NCBI RefSeq assembly: GCF_000517405.1
Contig: NZ_CP006568.1
Coordinates: forward strand, 2,852,001-2,916,000
Reading direction: 5' to 3'
From: Candidatus Sodalis pierantonius str. SOPE
Lineage (GTDB): Bacteria; Pseudomonadota; Gammaproteobacteria; Enterobacterales; Enterobacteriaceae
DNA length: 64,000 bases
Shown here: in pieces, positions 37,805 to 48,844 of the stretch
Layout of the letters: every line of letters starts with the position of its first letter
Position numbering within the stretch: position 1 is the first letter of the stretch
Notes under the pieces: model-generated
What the model saw: only the letters and a program-made list of their open reading frames with translations
Databases searched by the model: none
Told to the model about the DNA's origin: nothing
Made by a program: the position numbers and the translations under genes

Positions 37805-37910
37805 CAGCAGGCCATGCTTCTACCAGCAGGCTATGCCTTTTTAGCGGCCATGTCTTTCACAGCAGGCCATGCCTAACCACCGACAATGTCAAACAACGGA
37901 CCATGCCGCT
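37804..37910 (+). repeat. Degenerate short tandem repeat downstream of murI
   Basis: Imperfect copies of AGCAGGCCATGC recur at about 37806, 37831 (AGCAGGCTATGC), 37850 (GCGGCCATGTC) and 37861, spaced 15-26 bp, with a fifth weak copy near 37900. No coding frame is supported. 37911-38200 holds nothing recognisable before the rrn promoters. Confidence 0.5.
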
Positions 37911-38207
37911 TGGGCCAGGACACGGCGTTAATCCGACCTGTCCCATTGTGCTGTACTCACCCTTCACGCCTAGGCCCTGGTGTTTCGTCTATCTTACTCT
38001 CTCTTCACGATCCGCGATCGCGACGCCAGCCTCACCCCGCGCACACGCCGGAGGTGGAAACCTTTCGCTAGCGGGCAAAAAAATGAATTTTTCCCTCCGT
38101 CGGCGTCAGAGTTGACTGAAAAACAGGTTCCGGTGGATAAACGGGCGGTGAAAAAAGAGTGCTTCGTTTAATTTATCGCCAGTCGACGAAAAAGTTGCAA
38201 TTAGCGC

Positions 38208-38235
38208 TTGTCACCGGCCGTGAAGGCCCTATAAT
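38208..38235 (+). promoter_or_regulatory. rrn P1 promoter
   Basis: TTGTCA (38208-38213), a 16-bp spacer, and TATAAT (38230-38235) followed by GCGCC, as in the stringently controlled enterobacterial rrn P1 with its GC-rich discriminator. Confidence 0.9.
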
Positions 38236-38316
38236 GCGCCTCCACTGACCGGGAACAGTCGTTGCGACCCACCGGCTCAGCCAGAGGCAAGCGGCCCGCG
38301 ACGGGCAAATAAAAGC

Positions 38317-38344
38317 TTGACTCTACAGCGGAAAAGCGTAGTAT
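38317..38344 (+). promoter_or_regulatory. rrn P2 promoter
   Basis: TTGACT (38317-38322), a 16-bp spacer and TAGTAT (38339-38344), positioned about 110 bp after P1 as in E. coli rrn operons. Confidence 0.8.
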
Positions 38345-38384
38345 GCGCCACCCGCGCCGGTAGAGAAATTACCCTCCTGGCCAC

Positions 38385-38398
38385 GCTCTTTAACAATT
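38385..38398 (+). promoter_or_regulatory. rrn leader boxA antitermination site
   Basis: GCTCTTTAACAATT matches the leader boxA (TGCTCTTTAACA) that loads the NusB/NusE antitermination complex ahead of 16S. Confidence 0.8.
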
Positions 38399-38520
38399 TA
38401 TCAGACAATCTGTGTGGGCACTCACAAGACGATATCGATACACGAAATATCAAGTCTTGAAGAGTGAACGACGAATATTCATAAGAATACCAGTTTTAAT
38501 TCTTTGAGCATCAAGCTTTT

Positions 38521-40063
<1,543 letters not shown>

Positions 40064-40137
40064 TCTAGACGATACGTTAAGTGACGTGTCCACACAGATT
40101 GTCTGATAACTGTCACGAGCAAAGCAGCCCGTCGGCG
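40064..40137 (+). other. Stump of the 16S-23S internal spacer
   Basis: Seventy-four bases of rrn spacer remain, including ACACAGATTGTCTGATAA, which can pair with the 16S leader copy (CAGACAATCTGTGT at about 38403-38416) to form the RNase III processing stem in part. The spacer ends at the IS256 terminus; the spacer tRNAs and 23S are absent. Confidence 0.8.
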
Positions 40138-41442
40138 GACCCTGTACACGATTCTGTGTAAATGCCTTTTCTCAGAAGTGACCGTCCAGGCGGTCACCGA
40201 ACTCGATAATAAAGCGGCTCATTGCCATGCGCCAGTCCCTCAAAGGCATTGTCCATTTCTGTGAGGCCGCCTGTATCGCCAGCCACACCACCTTTTTCAC
40301 TGCGTCGTCGGTCGGGAACACCTTGCGCTTTTTGATGGCATGCCGGATCACGCTGTTTAACGACTCGATGGCGTTGGTTGTGTAGATCACCTTGCGGATG
40401 TCCGTTGGGTAGGCAAAGAACGTGGCCAGATTGGCCCAGTTTGCCTGCCAGCTTCGACTTATTTGCGGGTAGCGGATGTCCCAGGCACTGGAGAACGCTT
40501 CCAGCGCCTGCAAGCCGGCTTCTTCCGTAGGGGCCTGATAGATACGCGGGTGACGGCCTTGTAGTCCTTCCAGGAGACGAACCGCAGGCTGTTGCGCACC
40601 ATATGCACGATACACAACTGGAGCCGCGCCTCCGGATACACCGCGTTAATAGCGTCAGGGAAACCTTTCAGCCCGTCTACACAGGCGATAAGGATATCGT
40701 TCAGGCCGCGGTTTTTCAGCTCTGTCAGCACGTTCAGCCAGAACTTTGCGCCTTCATTTTCGGCCAGCCACATGCCTAGCAACTCTTTCTGGCCTTCGAT
40801 GTTGATGCCCAGCGCCAGGAACACAGATTTGTTGATGATGCGGCTGTCCTGCCGGACTTTTAGAACGATACAGTCAAGATAAACAATGGGATAGACTGCA
40901 TCCAGAGGCCGGTTTTGCCATTCAACAACCTGCTCCATGACCGCATCGGTGACCTTTGAGACCAGCGCCGGCGAGACATCGGCGTCATACAGCTCTTTGA
41001 ACGCGGCGGCGCTCTCGCGGGTGGTCATCCCTTTGGCGTACAACGATAAAATCTGGTTATCCATCCCGGTAATCCGGGTCTGGTTCTTCTTCACCAGTTG
41101 CGGTTCAAAGGAACCGTCACGATCGCGCGGAGTACGCAGCGCCAGCGGGCCATCGCCAGTGGTAACGGTTTTTGTGGAATAGCCGTTGCGGGCGTTGGTC
41201 CCCGGTTTAGGCTGATTTTTATCGTAGCCGAGGTGATGGGTCATTTCGGCATTGAGAGCTGCTTCGACGCTGATTTTTTTCAGCAGCCGATCGAAGTGAC
41301 TGAGATCTTCAGGGGTTTTGAGATTTTTGGCCAGTTCGTTAGCCAGAGCCTGCAACTGTTTTTCGTCCATAAATTAACCTGTTTTTGATGTTGGATTGAA
41401 CATATCAAAATCAGGCAAATACACAAATTTCTAAACAGGCTC
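40138..41442 (-). mobile_element. IS256-family element, copy C (10-bp internal deletion)
   Basis: Termini GACCCTGTACACG at 40138 and CAGGCTC ending 41442 are intact; total length 1305 bp against 1315 for copies A and D. The 8 bp on either side (CGTCGGCG and ATGAGTTA) do not match, so the two flanks, an rrn spacer and a Mu-like tail gene, were not originally contiguous. It is a rearrangement joint. Confidence 0.94.
40172..41370 (-). pseudogene. IS256 transposase pseudogene (copy C)
   Basis: From the ATG at 41370 the frame matches the intact transposase until about residue 280 (KAVTR). There ten bases present in the other copies (GCTTTCAGGT region, about 40552) are missing. This shifts the frame and moves the C-terminal part with the catalytic glutamate out of phase. 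A single substitution (REI to RES) is also seen. Confidence 0.94.
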
Positions 41443-41464
41443 ATGAGTTACTCCTCAACCTTGT
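41442..41464 (-). other. Start site of the next tail gene (Mu Y/gp41 position), cut at its ATG
   Basis: Reading leftward after tail-tube gene M there is GAGGAGTAACTCATG: a strong ribosome-binding site and an ATG whose G (41442) is the terminal base of IS256 copy C. The remainder of the gene is gone. Confidence 0.6.
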
Positions 41465-41815
41465 TCAGTGCAAAGGGCTAATGGTGATACGGGCCTCATT
41501 GTCAACGGTATACTGTTCGCCCACCTCGGTGACAAACACATCCTGATAGGTGATGCGCTTGCCGCCGGTGAGCGGGTATTGCGTCAGTTTCGCGCCCGAG
41601 ATTTTTTCCCAGTGGAGCGTTTTATCAACCGGCACCACGGCGGTGATGGACAGCTCCCAGGTAGCAATCCCCTGGGTGTAGCCCTTGGCGCGTCCGGTGG
41701 CGTTCATGGTCTTGACCAGCTGCTTGCCGGTGTTCTCGCGCGGACTAAACTCAGTCACCTCAACCTCGGTGCTGTTGACCTCCAGCACCACCGCGCCGGT
41801 GTATTCCAGTGCCAT
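41465..41815 (-). CDS. Mu-like phage tail tube protein (gpM type)
   Basis: The 116-residue protein matches the Mu gpM tail-tube family in size and position. It is beta-rich, with TGAVVLEVNSTEVEVTEFSP and KTMNATGRAKGYTQGI. It would form the inner tube of a contractile tail beneath the sheath encoded just upstream. No lesion is visible, but adjacent sheath gene L is broken, so it has no working partner. Confidence 0.85.
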   Translation of the reverse strand: MALEYTGAVVLEVNSTEVEVTEFSPRENTGKQLVKTMNATGRAKGYTQGIATWELSITAVVPVDKTLHWEKISGAKLTQYPLTGGKRITYQDVFVTEVGEQYTVDNEARITISPLH

Positions 41816-41826
41816 ACAGGCCCCCT

Positions 41827-43147
41827 TTACAAAAGATAAATGGTGGCGGCAAACACATGCAGACCACGCACCACCGCCGCCGGGATACTGGCATCGGCGC
41901 GGCTGTCATCCTGCCGACTGCGCGTCACCGTCAGCTGGTCCTTGTGCTCGTCCACATTTTCAACGATTTCCGGCTGCTCCAGGGCATACAGCACATCGAG
42001 CAGCTCGGAGCGGATACGCAGCAGGCGGATATCGTTGAGCTTTTCGCGCGGGAAGCGCTGGGTGATACGGGCACGGCAGGCCAGGCGCACATAGTCCAGC
42101 GAGCTCAGAATAGTGATATCCATCAACGAAAGGTCAGTGACCCCCATGCTGTTTTTCACATAGGTGCTGACCGCCCGCACAATCTGCACCTGACTGCCGT
42201 TCATCCCAAAAGGTGTCAGGCCGTTGGCCAGCGCGTTTTCCTGCTCGCTACGCCCCGGCCCGGCCATTTGTCCTGCGGCGTGATATCCGCGCCGGGTAAC
42301 GCCAGGGTATTGAGCGGGCGCGCCGGGTCAGACTCGCTGGCGATGATGGCGGCATATATCGCTGCCAGCTCGCCGTTCGGCAGCATGGAGCCGGGGTACC
42401 AACCCATGGTGAGACGCGCGGCGTTGACGTCGGTCGTAAGCGCGGTGTCCCCTGACAGCGTACCGTTCCAGCCAACCACCCCCAGCGCACCGCGCTGCTC
42501 CAGCGGCCCGGACACCTTGTCCAGCCAGGTGGCAAGGGTGGTAAGCGCGGTTTTGCTGGCGTACGGCGACATCACCAGGGTATGCCCGGCGCTGAATATC
42601 GCCGCCAGCGCCGCATTCAGTGCGGGGTCGCCCTCGCCGCCGCGCATCGGCGTCAGCGTAGCGGTGATACCCGGTGCACTGAGTGTGACGGCCACGCCAA
42701 TCTGGTTACCGCAAGCGCCTTTGTTGCGTGCCGTCAGCACCAGCTGCTTGCCGGGACTTTTACCGCCGGTAACGGCGGCGGGATATCCGCCATCGCCGCC
42801 GTTACCGGTAGCGCGTCCAGGGTGTTGATGGCCTCGACCAGGCTCACCATCAGCGTCCCGGCGCTATCGCCACTGGCGACAGCAATGGCGACGGTTTCGC
42901 CACAGACGCCAAGGCGCACCTGCCCGGTGCCGCTGGCACTGCCCTTGAGTACCAGCGTGCCAGTGGCCTCATCGCTGAACACGTTTACCGGCGTCAGCGT
43001 ATCGGTGTCCGGCGTGGTGGTGCGCTGGGCCAATATCACCAGCTTCTGGTCGTTAGTGGCCAGCGCCCGTGACGCCAGGGTGGTGTTAAACCCGAAGTAA
43101 TAGCCGGGTTTATAGGTTGGCGTCGGTATCACGGCATCAATGCTCAT
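41827..43147 (-). pseudogene. Mu-like tail sheath protein (gpL) pseudogene
   Basis: The contractile sheath gene is readable in three frames: N-terminus MSIDAVIPTPTYKPGYYFGF to VKVPA (43147-42740), a middle part TARNKGACGNQIGVAVTLSA to LPGADITPQDKWPGR (42740-42280), and a C-terminal part SEQENALANGLTPFGMNGSQ to FAATIYLL (42267-41827). Two frameshifts, at about 42745 and about 42270, split it. The order and position before the tube gene support the assignment. Confidence 0.9.
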
Positions 43148-43198
43148 GCGTCCCCCTTGATAGATGGTTTATCGCGCAGCCCTTGACGGGCCATCACG

Positions 43199-43810
43199 TC
43201 AATCAGGATCTTTTGCCCTGATGGTCACGATATCCTGCGCAACAACTGCTGGCTGGTCATCCAGGTGATAGGCCAGCCCGGTGCGCTCATGCATCGGCCA
43301 CGACGTATCGAGTCGCCCCTGATAGTCCGCAAACAGCCGGTCAGGATCATTGTCGCTTTCCGGCGCGAGCCAGCGGCCGTTATCCAGCGCCTCTTCAACC
43401 CAGACCGTGTCGAAATCGCAAGAATAGGCCGCCAGGGCATCACTGTTCAGGCGGGTGCTAAACAGCGAACGCACCCGGCCTGACAGCAGGGGCTCGACAG
43501 GCAGCCCCATATCCTGCCGGCTCATCAAGCGCCGCACGGCGCGGATCAGCTGGTTACAGCTCACTTCATCGCGCACCGAATAGGCCGCCAGCAGCACCGA
43601 GAAACGCCCGGTGGTGTAAAAACGGTGTTTATGGGTACTGACCGGGCGGGTCTGCTGCACGCCGAGAAAGGTCACCCAGCAGGCGGGCAGCACACGGGCG
43701 ATAGCCCCCACATCCTCCAGCTCGCCGCCATAGCTGCCGACGCTAGACACCATGCGACCCAGCCCGTCTTTAAGCCGCGCCATCATGGCGTTTTCAATTT
43801 CGCTTATCAT
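43199..43810 (-). CDS. Mu gpK/gp37-like protein (DUF1834 type)
   Basis: The ATG at 43810 shares a base with the stop of the preceding J-like gene. The 203-residue product (MISEIENAMMARLKDGLGRM to DIVTIRAKDPD) matches in size and position the Mu gp37 family needed for tail assembly or head-tail joining. A longer upstream in-frame start inside gene J is rejected. No lesion is seen, although the C-terminus cannot be checked without an alignment. Confidence 0.8.
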   Translation of the reverse strand: MISEIENAMMARLKDGLGRMVSSVGSYGGELEDVGAIARVLPACWVTFLGVQQTRPVSTHKHRFYTTGRFSVLLAAYSVRDEVSCNQLIRAVRRLMSRQDMGLPVEPLLSGRVRSLFSTRLNSDALAAYSCDFDTVWVEEALDNGRWLAPESDNDPDRLFADYQGRLDTSWPMHERTGLAYHLDDQPAVVAQDIVTIRAKDPD

Positions 43811-44238
43811 TAAAATCCCCCGCCGCCGGTCTGGTTGCGGCCCCAGATGCGGCGACCGGAAAAGAACGCCGCCCCGGCATTGCCCTGCAGCGTGCCACCG
43901 TTCTGGGTGGTGGCCAGCGTAACCCACCCATTGGCGACGTTTTCCAGATAGCGGATGGCGGCGCGGTAGCGGCCACGGATTTCATCGGTGCAGACCCGTT
44001 CGGTGCCGGTGAGGCGGTAGCGGGCGATATCATAGGCGATGCCGCGCAGGTTGGAGGGCACCACCGGCAGCGGCAGGGTATAGCGCCCGCCGATATAGCC
44101 GTTAATCTCATCACTGGCGGCCTGCAACCCGCCGGCCAGCACGGCGGCATCAATCTCGCCGGTGTTGTCGCGGTCGGTCAGGGTGCGCACTTCCCGCTCG
44201 CCGAAGCGCAACACCATGTCCTCAAGGCTGGCGTACAC
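43810..44238 (-). CDS. Mu gpJ/gp36-like protein (DUF1320 type)
   Basis: The 142-residue protein MYASLEDMVLRFGEREVRTL to GRNQTGGGGF is characteristic of the DUF1320/Mu gp36 family, a head-tail connector component: conserved EDMVLRFGE start, DEINGYIGGRYTLPL and IRGRYRAAIRYLE. It lies directly after the major head gene, as in Mu. Intact. Confidence 0.88.
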   Translation of the reverse strand: MYASLEDMVLRFGEREVRTLTDRDNTGEIDAAVLAGGLQAASDEINGYIGGRYTLPLPVVPSNLRGIAYDIARYRLTGTERVCTDEIRGRYRAAIRYLENVANGWVTLATTQNGGTLQGNAGAAFFSGRRIWGRNQTGGGGF

Positions 44239-44240
44239 GC

Positions 44241-45143
44241 TTATTTACCCGTCGAGCCGTAGGCCATCTGCCAGAAGCCAAACCCGGCCTGGCCGCGTGC
44301 CTCTGCGCCAAACTTGAACTGCTTGCGCATAAACACGTCCGGGCTGTTGATATCGGTCATGGCGACAAACAGCGGGGCCTGGCGCTGCTGGAAAATCAGC
44401 GGCTTTAGCGGACGGCTGGTATCCATCAGGAACCAGGCGCTGTCCGAGGTCAGCCAGGGCACGACCAGTACCTCGGCAGTACCCTTGTAAATATTGGCCT
44501 TACCGTCATCGAGACGTTCGGCGGTGATAAGGGTATGCGCCACATCGTCGAGTGCCGGCGGCACGACCAGCAGGTTGGGCATGATATTCAGCGGCCGTCC
44601 CTCTTCGTCCTTCATCTGGCGCAGCTGCTTGCGCGCTTCGCCGTAGGAGGCCTGTGCCTCGGCCAGCGACGCCGCCGATAACGGCTTTTTGCCAAGATTG
44701 GAGTAGGTAGTTTTGCCCATACTGTGCGTGTCGCTGAAAAACGGCTGGCCGTCATAGCCTTTTTCGCTAAAGCCTTTATTGAGCAGCTCAAACACCATCT
44801 CGTCCGGCCACTGTTTGGCGGTAAAGCCTGCATCCTGCGCCTGGGGCTGGTAAACACCCAACTGGTCATCCTGGATATCGTTGCGGTCCACTTCCACCGT
44901 GGCCTCATAGTCATCATTGGCCAGGGTGTAGGTTGACGCCGCCAGCGCCTTGACCTGCTTGTCGCCTATCCATTTGCGCATCCGCGGGAAGCGGCTTAAC
45001 CAAGCGTAGGTGTTCTCCTTGCCGGTGGACGGCACCAGGGTGGCGACCTTGTCCCACTGGGTGGGTGCGGCGTCAAACGCCTGGTTAAAGGTGAGTTTAA
45101 TGTTGCAGAAAATCACCCTTAAATTTGCAGCATTCACTAACAT
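44241..45143 (-). CDS. Mu-like major head protein (gpT)
   Basis: The major capsid subunit of Mu-type phages. The ATG at 45143 (MLVNAANLRVIFCNIKLTFN) follows AAGGAGACACTGC and gives 300 residues, close to the Mu T protein (~305). Typical segments include WDKVATLVPSTGKENTYAWL, FPRMRKWIGDKQVKAL and QFKFGAEARGQAGFGFWQMA. Intact. Upstream in-frame starts overlap the gp33 gene and are rejected. Confidence 0.92.
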   Translation of the reverse strand: MLVNAANLRVIFCNIKLTFNQAFDAAPTQWDKVATLVPSTGKENTYAWLSRFPRMRKWIGDKQVKALAASTYTLANDDYEATVEVDRNDIQDDQLGVYQPQAQDAGFTAKQWPDEMVFELLNKGFSEKGYDGQPFFSDTHSMGKTTYSNLGKKPLSAASLAEAQASYGEARKQLRQMKDEEGRPLNIMPNLLVVPPALDDVAHTLITAERLDDGKANIYKGTAEVLVVPWLTSDSAWFLMDTSRPLKPLIFQQRQAPLFVAMTDINSPDVFMRKQFKFGAEARGQAGFGFWQMAYGSTGK

Positions 45144-45156
45144 GTGCAGTGTCTCC

Positions 45157-45584
45157 TTATTCGACCCAGAAGCCCGCTGCGTCAAGCATGATGATGGTAC
45201 CTGCCGTACAGCGGCTGGCGGGTTTCCCCGGTTTGCCTTCCTGCGCGGGTGTGCCGCCGTCGCTGGCAGAGACCGTCTGGTTATCCACCACATAGGCCGG
45301 CTTGCCGACATGCGCCTGCTTCACCGAGCCGTCGTTCTCCCACAAAAACGCCTTGTGGCGGCGTACCCGGATCTGCTGGTCGCCATTGCCACCCTGGCGG
45401 TTGTCGATAGCCTCATCAGCCCGCCCGGCATACACCAGGTCCTCAGCGCTCTTACCGTTGACGGCATAGCCGTCCTTAAGGCAGACGATAACGCCGGCCG
45501 GGATAGTTTCTTTCGCCGCCACCGGATAGGCGTCAGCTCGCCGTCCCGGTACGGGGTATTACGATCTTGCGTGGTGGCGGTCAT
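45157..45584 (-). pseudogene. Mu gp33-like head-region gene, frameshifted
   Basis: The gene lies between protease/scaffold I and major head T. It begins MTATTQDRNTPYRDGELTP at 45584. The frame shifts at about 45525; the expected continuation YPVAAKETIPAGVIVCLKDG to IIMLDAAGFWVE is open in another frame to 45157. A single indel explains it. Family function is unclear; position suggests a capsid-associated protein. Confidence 0.75.
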
Positions 45585-46526
45585 GATGGCTGCACCTCCT
45601 CTTTCATCATGGTGGCAATGGTCTCGGCGCTGTGGCCAAAGGCGTGACAGGCAGCCAGCGCCGGTGCATCCAGTGCGCCCAGAGGAGATGGACGCGCCTC
45701 GATGCCCTGCGGCGCAACGCCGCCGGTCTGCAGCCCGGACAGCGCGGCAATCGGCTGACGGGTGGCCAGGTGCTCACGCAGCTCATTGACCACGCTGACC
45801 GGGGCATAGGCAGCCGGATCAGGGGGCGTGGTGGTCTGCTGTGACAGCGCAGCAATCTGGTTATCCTTCTCGCTGAGCAGCGACAGCATATTGACGCGGG
45901 CCGCCCGCCGTACCTTGTCCGCCCGACAGGCGATCAATGAGTTTTTTCAGCTCAACCGTCACCTCGTCAGCCGTGGCCGACAGCGGCAGATTCAGCATCC
46001 AGAGCAGTTGTTCTAACAGTTCATCCACGTTATTTTCTCCCGTGAGTTGTTGTGACGCCGCCGCCAGCAGCGCCGCCATACCGTCAAGCGCCAGCACGTT
46101 GGTCAGCGCGGCATTCACCAGGCAGGTCACATTGCCCTGCCTGTCGTACTGAAACAGCGGGGAGACAAAGCGGTACTCCCCGGCGACAATCAGTGTGCGG
46201 GCGCGCTCGGTCCATTCGACATCCACTACAAACAGCCCCTGGCCCTCGACCCATTTCAGCTGCGAATACCAGCCGGCTGCCGGGGCCGGCTGGCCGTTCT
46301 CCCGGGCATAGATAGCCTGGTGCTCATAGTCAAAGCAGTACGGCGTCTGACGGGCCTGGGCGGCGTCAATTAACCGCTGGGCCTGGGGGGCCTCCAGCCG
46401 CCAGTGCGCCACGTCGGTGGGACGCGTATCCTGCGAGCGAAAGGTGCCGGCCGGAAACAGCTGGACACGGGTGCTGGCGCTCTCCAGCGCCACGGTCAGT
46501 GCGGCAAGGCGGACGGTGTTTTTCAC
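45581..46526 (-). pseudogene. Mu-like prohead protease/scaffold (gpI/Z) pseudogene
   Basis: The N-terminal part from 46526 (MKNTVRLAALTVALESASTR, VAHWRLEAPQAQRLIDAAQA, GEYRFVSPLFQYDRQGNVTC) is the Mu gpI protease type. After VELKKLIDRLSGG the frame breaks (about 45925). The scaffold-like C-terminal part (NMLSLLSEKDNQIAALSQQT to TMMKEEVQPS) continues in another frame to 45581. In Mu the C-terminal portion is also made separately as scaffold Z. Confidence 0.88.
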
Positions 46527-46799
46527 GCGGTGGCGGTCCCAGAAAGTGTATTCGTGGGAAAGAGCCTAACCTGCGCGTCGGGTATCTCGTCGTGACGGGG
46601 GTGTAGGGGGTAAGCGTGGGGAAGGAAAAGGACATAAATGCACTGCCATCAGACTACACCGCTAACGCGGGTGGCGATACCCCGTTTAAAACCCGTTTAA
46701 AACCCGTTTAAATCGCGCCAGAATCGCTTAACGCGGTTTCACCCGCATCCATCAGCCTGCCCTGACTATCAAAAAACGCGCTACGGCCTTTACAGGGCG
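46527..46799. other. Non-coding gap in the prophage with short tandem repeats
   Basis: Between genes G and I, about 270 bp lack a supported gene. It contains three-plus tandem copies of CCCGTTTAAAA at 46682-46716. Confidence 0.6.
46682..46716. repeat. Tandem repeat of CCCGTTTAAAA
   Basis: The 11-bp unit occurs three times head to tail (CCCGTTTAAAA, CCCGTTTAAAA, CCCGTTTAAA), with ACCCC before and TCGCG after. It is the only perfect microsatellite-like array in the prophage. Confidence 0.85.
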
Positions 46800-47281
46800 T
46801 CACTCGTCCAGCGCACGCTGGAGGTAATCATTGACGGTGTGCGCCAGGGCCTGATAGTCCTGGTCGGTTAAACTGAGAAAGGGCCGCGCCGGGATCGTTG
46901 AGCCGGGGTGATTGACGTTTTTTACTACCCGACCGTTAAAAGCCAGCGCTTTCTTATAGCGGGGCGAATGACATGGGGCCGGGTAGTGCCGCCCTGCTGG
47001 TGAATACGCGCATACACCACATTAGTCCCCACCACGGCCTGGTCGTTATCGGCGTCGCTGTCAATGGAGGCGGCCAACCGCCCCGACTGCTGCAGTATTT
47101 TGTCGACGCGGTCAATGGGCAGCCAGCGCGGGCGGCCTTCCTGCTCGAAATTCTCCATCACCGCGTCATACAGATCTTCACTGAGGGCGCGCATTAACGG
47201 CTGGCGGTGGCTCAGGGACTGCGCCAGTCGCTCAAGGGCCTGGCGCAAGGTGTCGGGCACGGTGATCGTCACATCTATCAT
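46800..47281 (-). pseudogene. Mu-like virion morphogenesis protein (gpG) with one frameshift
   Basis: Reading from 47281 gives MIDVTITVPDTLRQALERLA and FEQEGRPRWLPIDRVDKILQ, GRLAASIDSDADNDQAVVGT, the Phage_tail_S/gpG family. At about 46955 (after HVIRP) the frame shifts; the expected end YKKALAFNGRVVKNVNHPGS, then PARPFLSLTDQDYQ and VNDYLQRALDE, is open to the stop at 46800-46802. Length 482 bp (3n+2) fits loss of a single base. Confidence 0.88.
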
Positions 47282-47359
47282 GGTGATACCTCTTCTGACG
47301 GCCTGAGTCAGTGTTACTTTGGCAGAGTGGGCCAGATTTCAATTGGTAGTGACACATGC

Positions 47360-47502
47360 GAATCAGTGATCGGGGGAAATCAGAATTGCTGGTCTGGCGA
47401 CCGGAATCAGTGATCGGATAAAATCGGAATCGCTGATCGGGCGACTGGAATCAGTGATCGGATATCGCCGGGAACAGCTGATCGGATACGTCGGGATCTG
47501 CA
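47360..47502 (+). mobile_element. Solo IS21 right-end remnant with terminal repeats
   Basis: Five spaced copies of a GAATCAGTGATCGGA-like unit (from 47360, 47405, 47424, 47447 and ACAGCTGATCGGA near 47473) end in TACGTCGGGATCTGCA at 47502. They are nearly identical to the right end at 1117-1186. No istA/istB coding sequence accompanies it. It lies between phage genes F and G, so an IS21 once inserted here and was deleted to a stub, or a terminal-repeat-only derivative inserted. Confidence 0.85.
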
Positions 47503-47509
47503 CTATCAT

Positions 47510-48844
47510 TTACTCCAGCGTGCCCCACAATACCTCATCATCCGCCTGATGTTTGAATGCGTCCAGATCACTGACGGTATCGACAGCACGAACAGTCAGG
47601 GAAGCTACCTTGCTGTCGGCAGCATCGGCGGATTGACCTGCGACCAGGCCCTCTATCGCCACCACGCCTTGACGGGCGCTCTCCTTCAGGTCGAAGACAT
47701 ACAGCAACACCGGCGTCGTCGGATGCCGGCGGTAGAGGATGGCGCGCGGACGATACAGCGACGACACCAAAGCGGACCAGAATGTCGCGGGCAGCGCGCC
47801 CTACTTGCTGTCGCGTGTGGCGTGCAGCAGGTTGGCGTCCGTCAGGGTGATCACTGCCGAGTCCGGCATCACGCCTTTGCCGGCCAGCGCGGCCACCACG
47901 GCAGGTCTTAATGCGCCGACAGGACGAAAGTCGCCGCGCGCCTGCCGCTGTGCCATCACCTGGCTTATCCAGTTACTGGTATCGCGGTTTAAGGCACTAA
48001 GCACCGCCGGCTGGCCTAGCGTTTCCTCTACCGCCTGCGCTGCCAGCCGGGTATCGGCGCGGGCGGCGCGGTTGAGCAGCTGCTCGCCGAGATGGCGGAG
48101 GTAGCCTTTGCCGGGGTTCAGATGAAAGCCCGCATCCGGGGTAAATACCTGGCCGGTTTTGGGGTCTTTAAACCCTGTCACCGGCCGCGTCTTGCCGTTC
48201 ACGCCCTGCGGCTGGTCAACCGTGACGCGATAGTCGTCGGTGGACTCCAGCCCGATAGGGTGACGTACCAGTTGTGCCGGCGTCAGCGCCCGTACCCGGC
48301 AGCGGCAGTTATAGCCGTTAGGGGGAAACAGGGTGTCCCAACCCGTATCGTCATAACGGAACACCCGGCCATGCAGCGCGGCATGGCTGGGGCGGGTGTG
48401 GCTGTCCATCACCGCCACATACTGCCAGTAGGGCCGCTGGTCGACGTTCTCGCGCAGCCGCTGATAGCGCCCGGCCATATAGGCAGACTGGGTATTGGTG
48501 CGAAAAATCGTCTCCAGCCGGTAAGACAGCAGCTTTTTGCCTTCCAGATCGCCGTCGGGTGAGGCTTTTAGCCCTTTGCCCAGCCAGCCCTTGCGCTGCA
48601 GCAGCGGCAAGACCTCATCCTGGAACTGTGTCAGCGTCTTGCCATGGCGCAGACTGTCCGCCAGCGCGGTTTTCATGTCGGTTAACACATCCAGCTTAAG
48701 AATACCCGCCACGGTAAAGGAACGGGCGTGCGCCTCGTCGGCCACCTCCTGCCAGCGAAAACCGAAGGCGTAGCCCTTTGATTCAAAATACGCCACCGCT
48801 TTTTCCGGCGTCAGGGTCATGGCATAGCCCAGGTCAACGCTCAT
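47510..48844 (-). pseudogene. Mu-like head morphogenesis protein (gpF/gp30) with one amber codon
   Basis: The ATG at 48844 (MSVDLGYAMTLTPEKAVAYF) overlaps the portal stop by 11 bp. The product is the SPP1 gp7/Mu F type minor head protein, with SYRLETIFRTNTQSAYMAGR, DSHTRPSHAALHGRVF and PPNGYNCRCRVRAL. An in-frame TAG at 47801-47803 after HATRDSK stops it at 347 residues; the same frame continues GALPATFWSALVSSLYRPRA to DDEVLWGTLE at 47510, giving a normal full length of about 444. A CAG to TAG change would explain it. Confidence 0.9.

Noticed and set aside
37886..38171. Short open frames between murI and the rrn promoters
   Set aside because: No ribosome sites or recognisable content; overlap the known rrn upstream region.
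40064..41465. Spacer tRNAs (Ile/Ala or Glu) and 23S after the 16S gene
   Set aside because: Only 74 bp of spacer exist before the IS256 terminus; no tRNA cloverleaf or 23S start is present.
46682..46716. Possible CRISPR array
   Set aside because: Units are 11 bp with no spacers; no cas genes or other repeat-spacer structure anywhere in the window.
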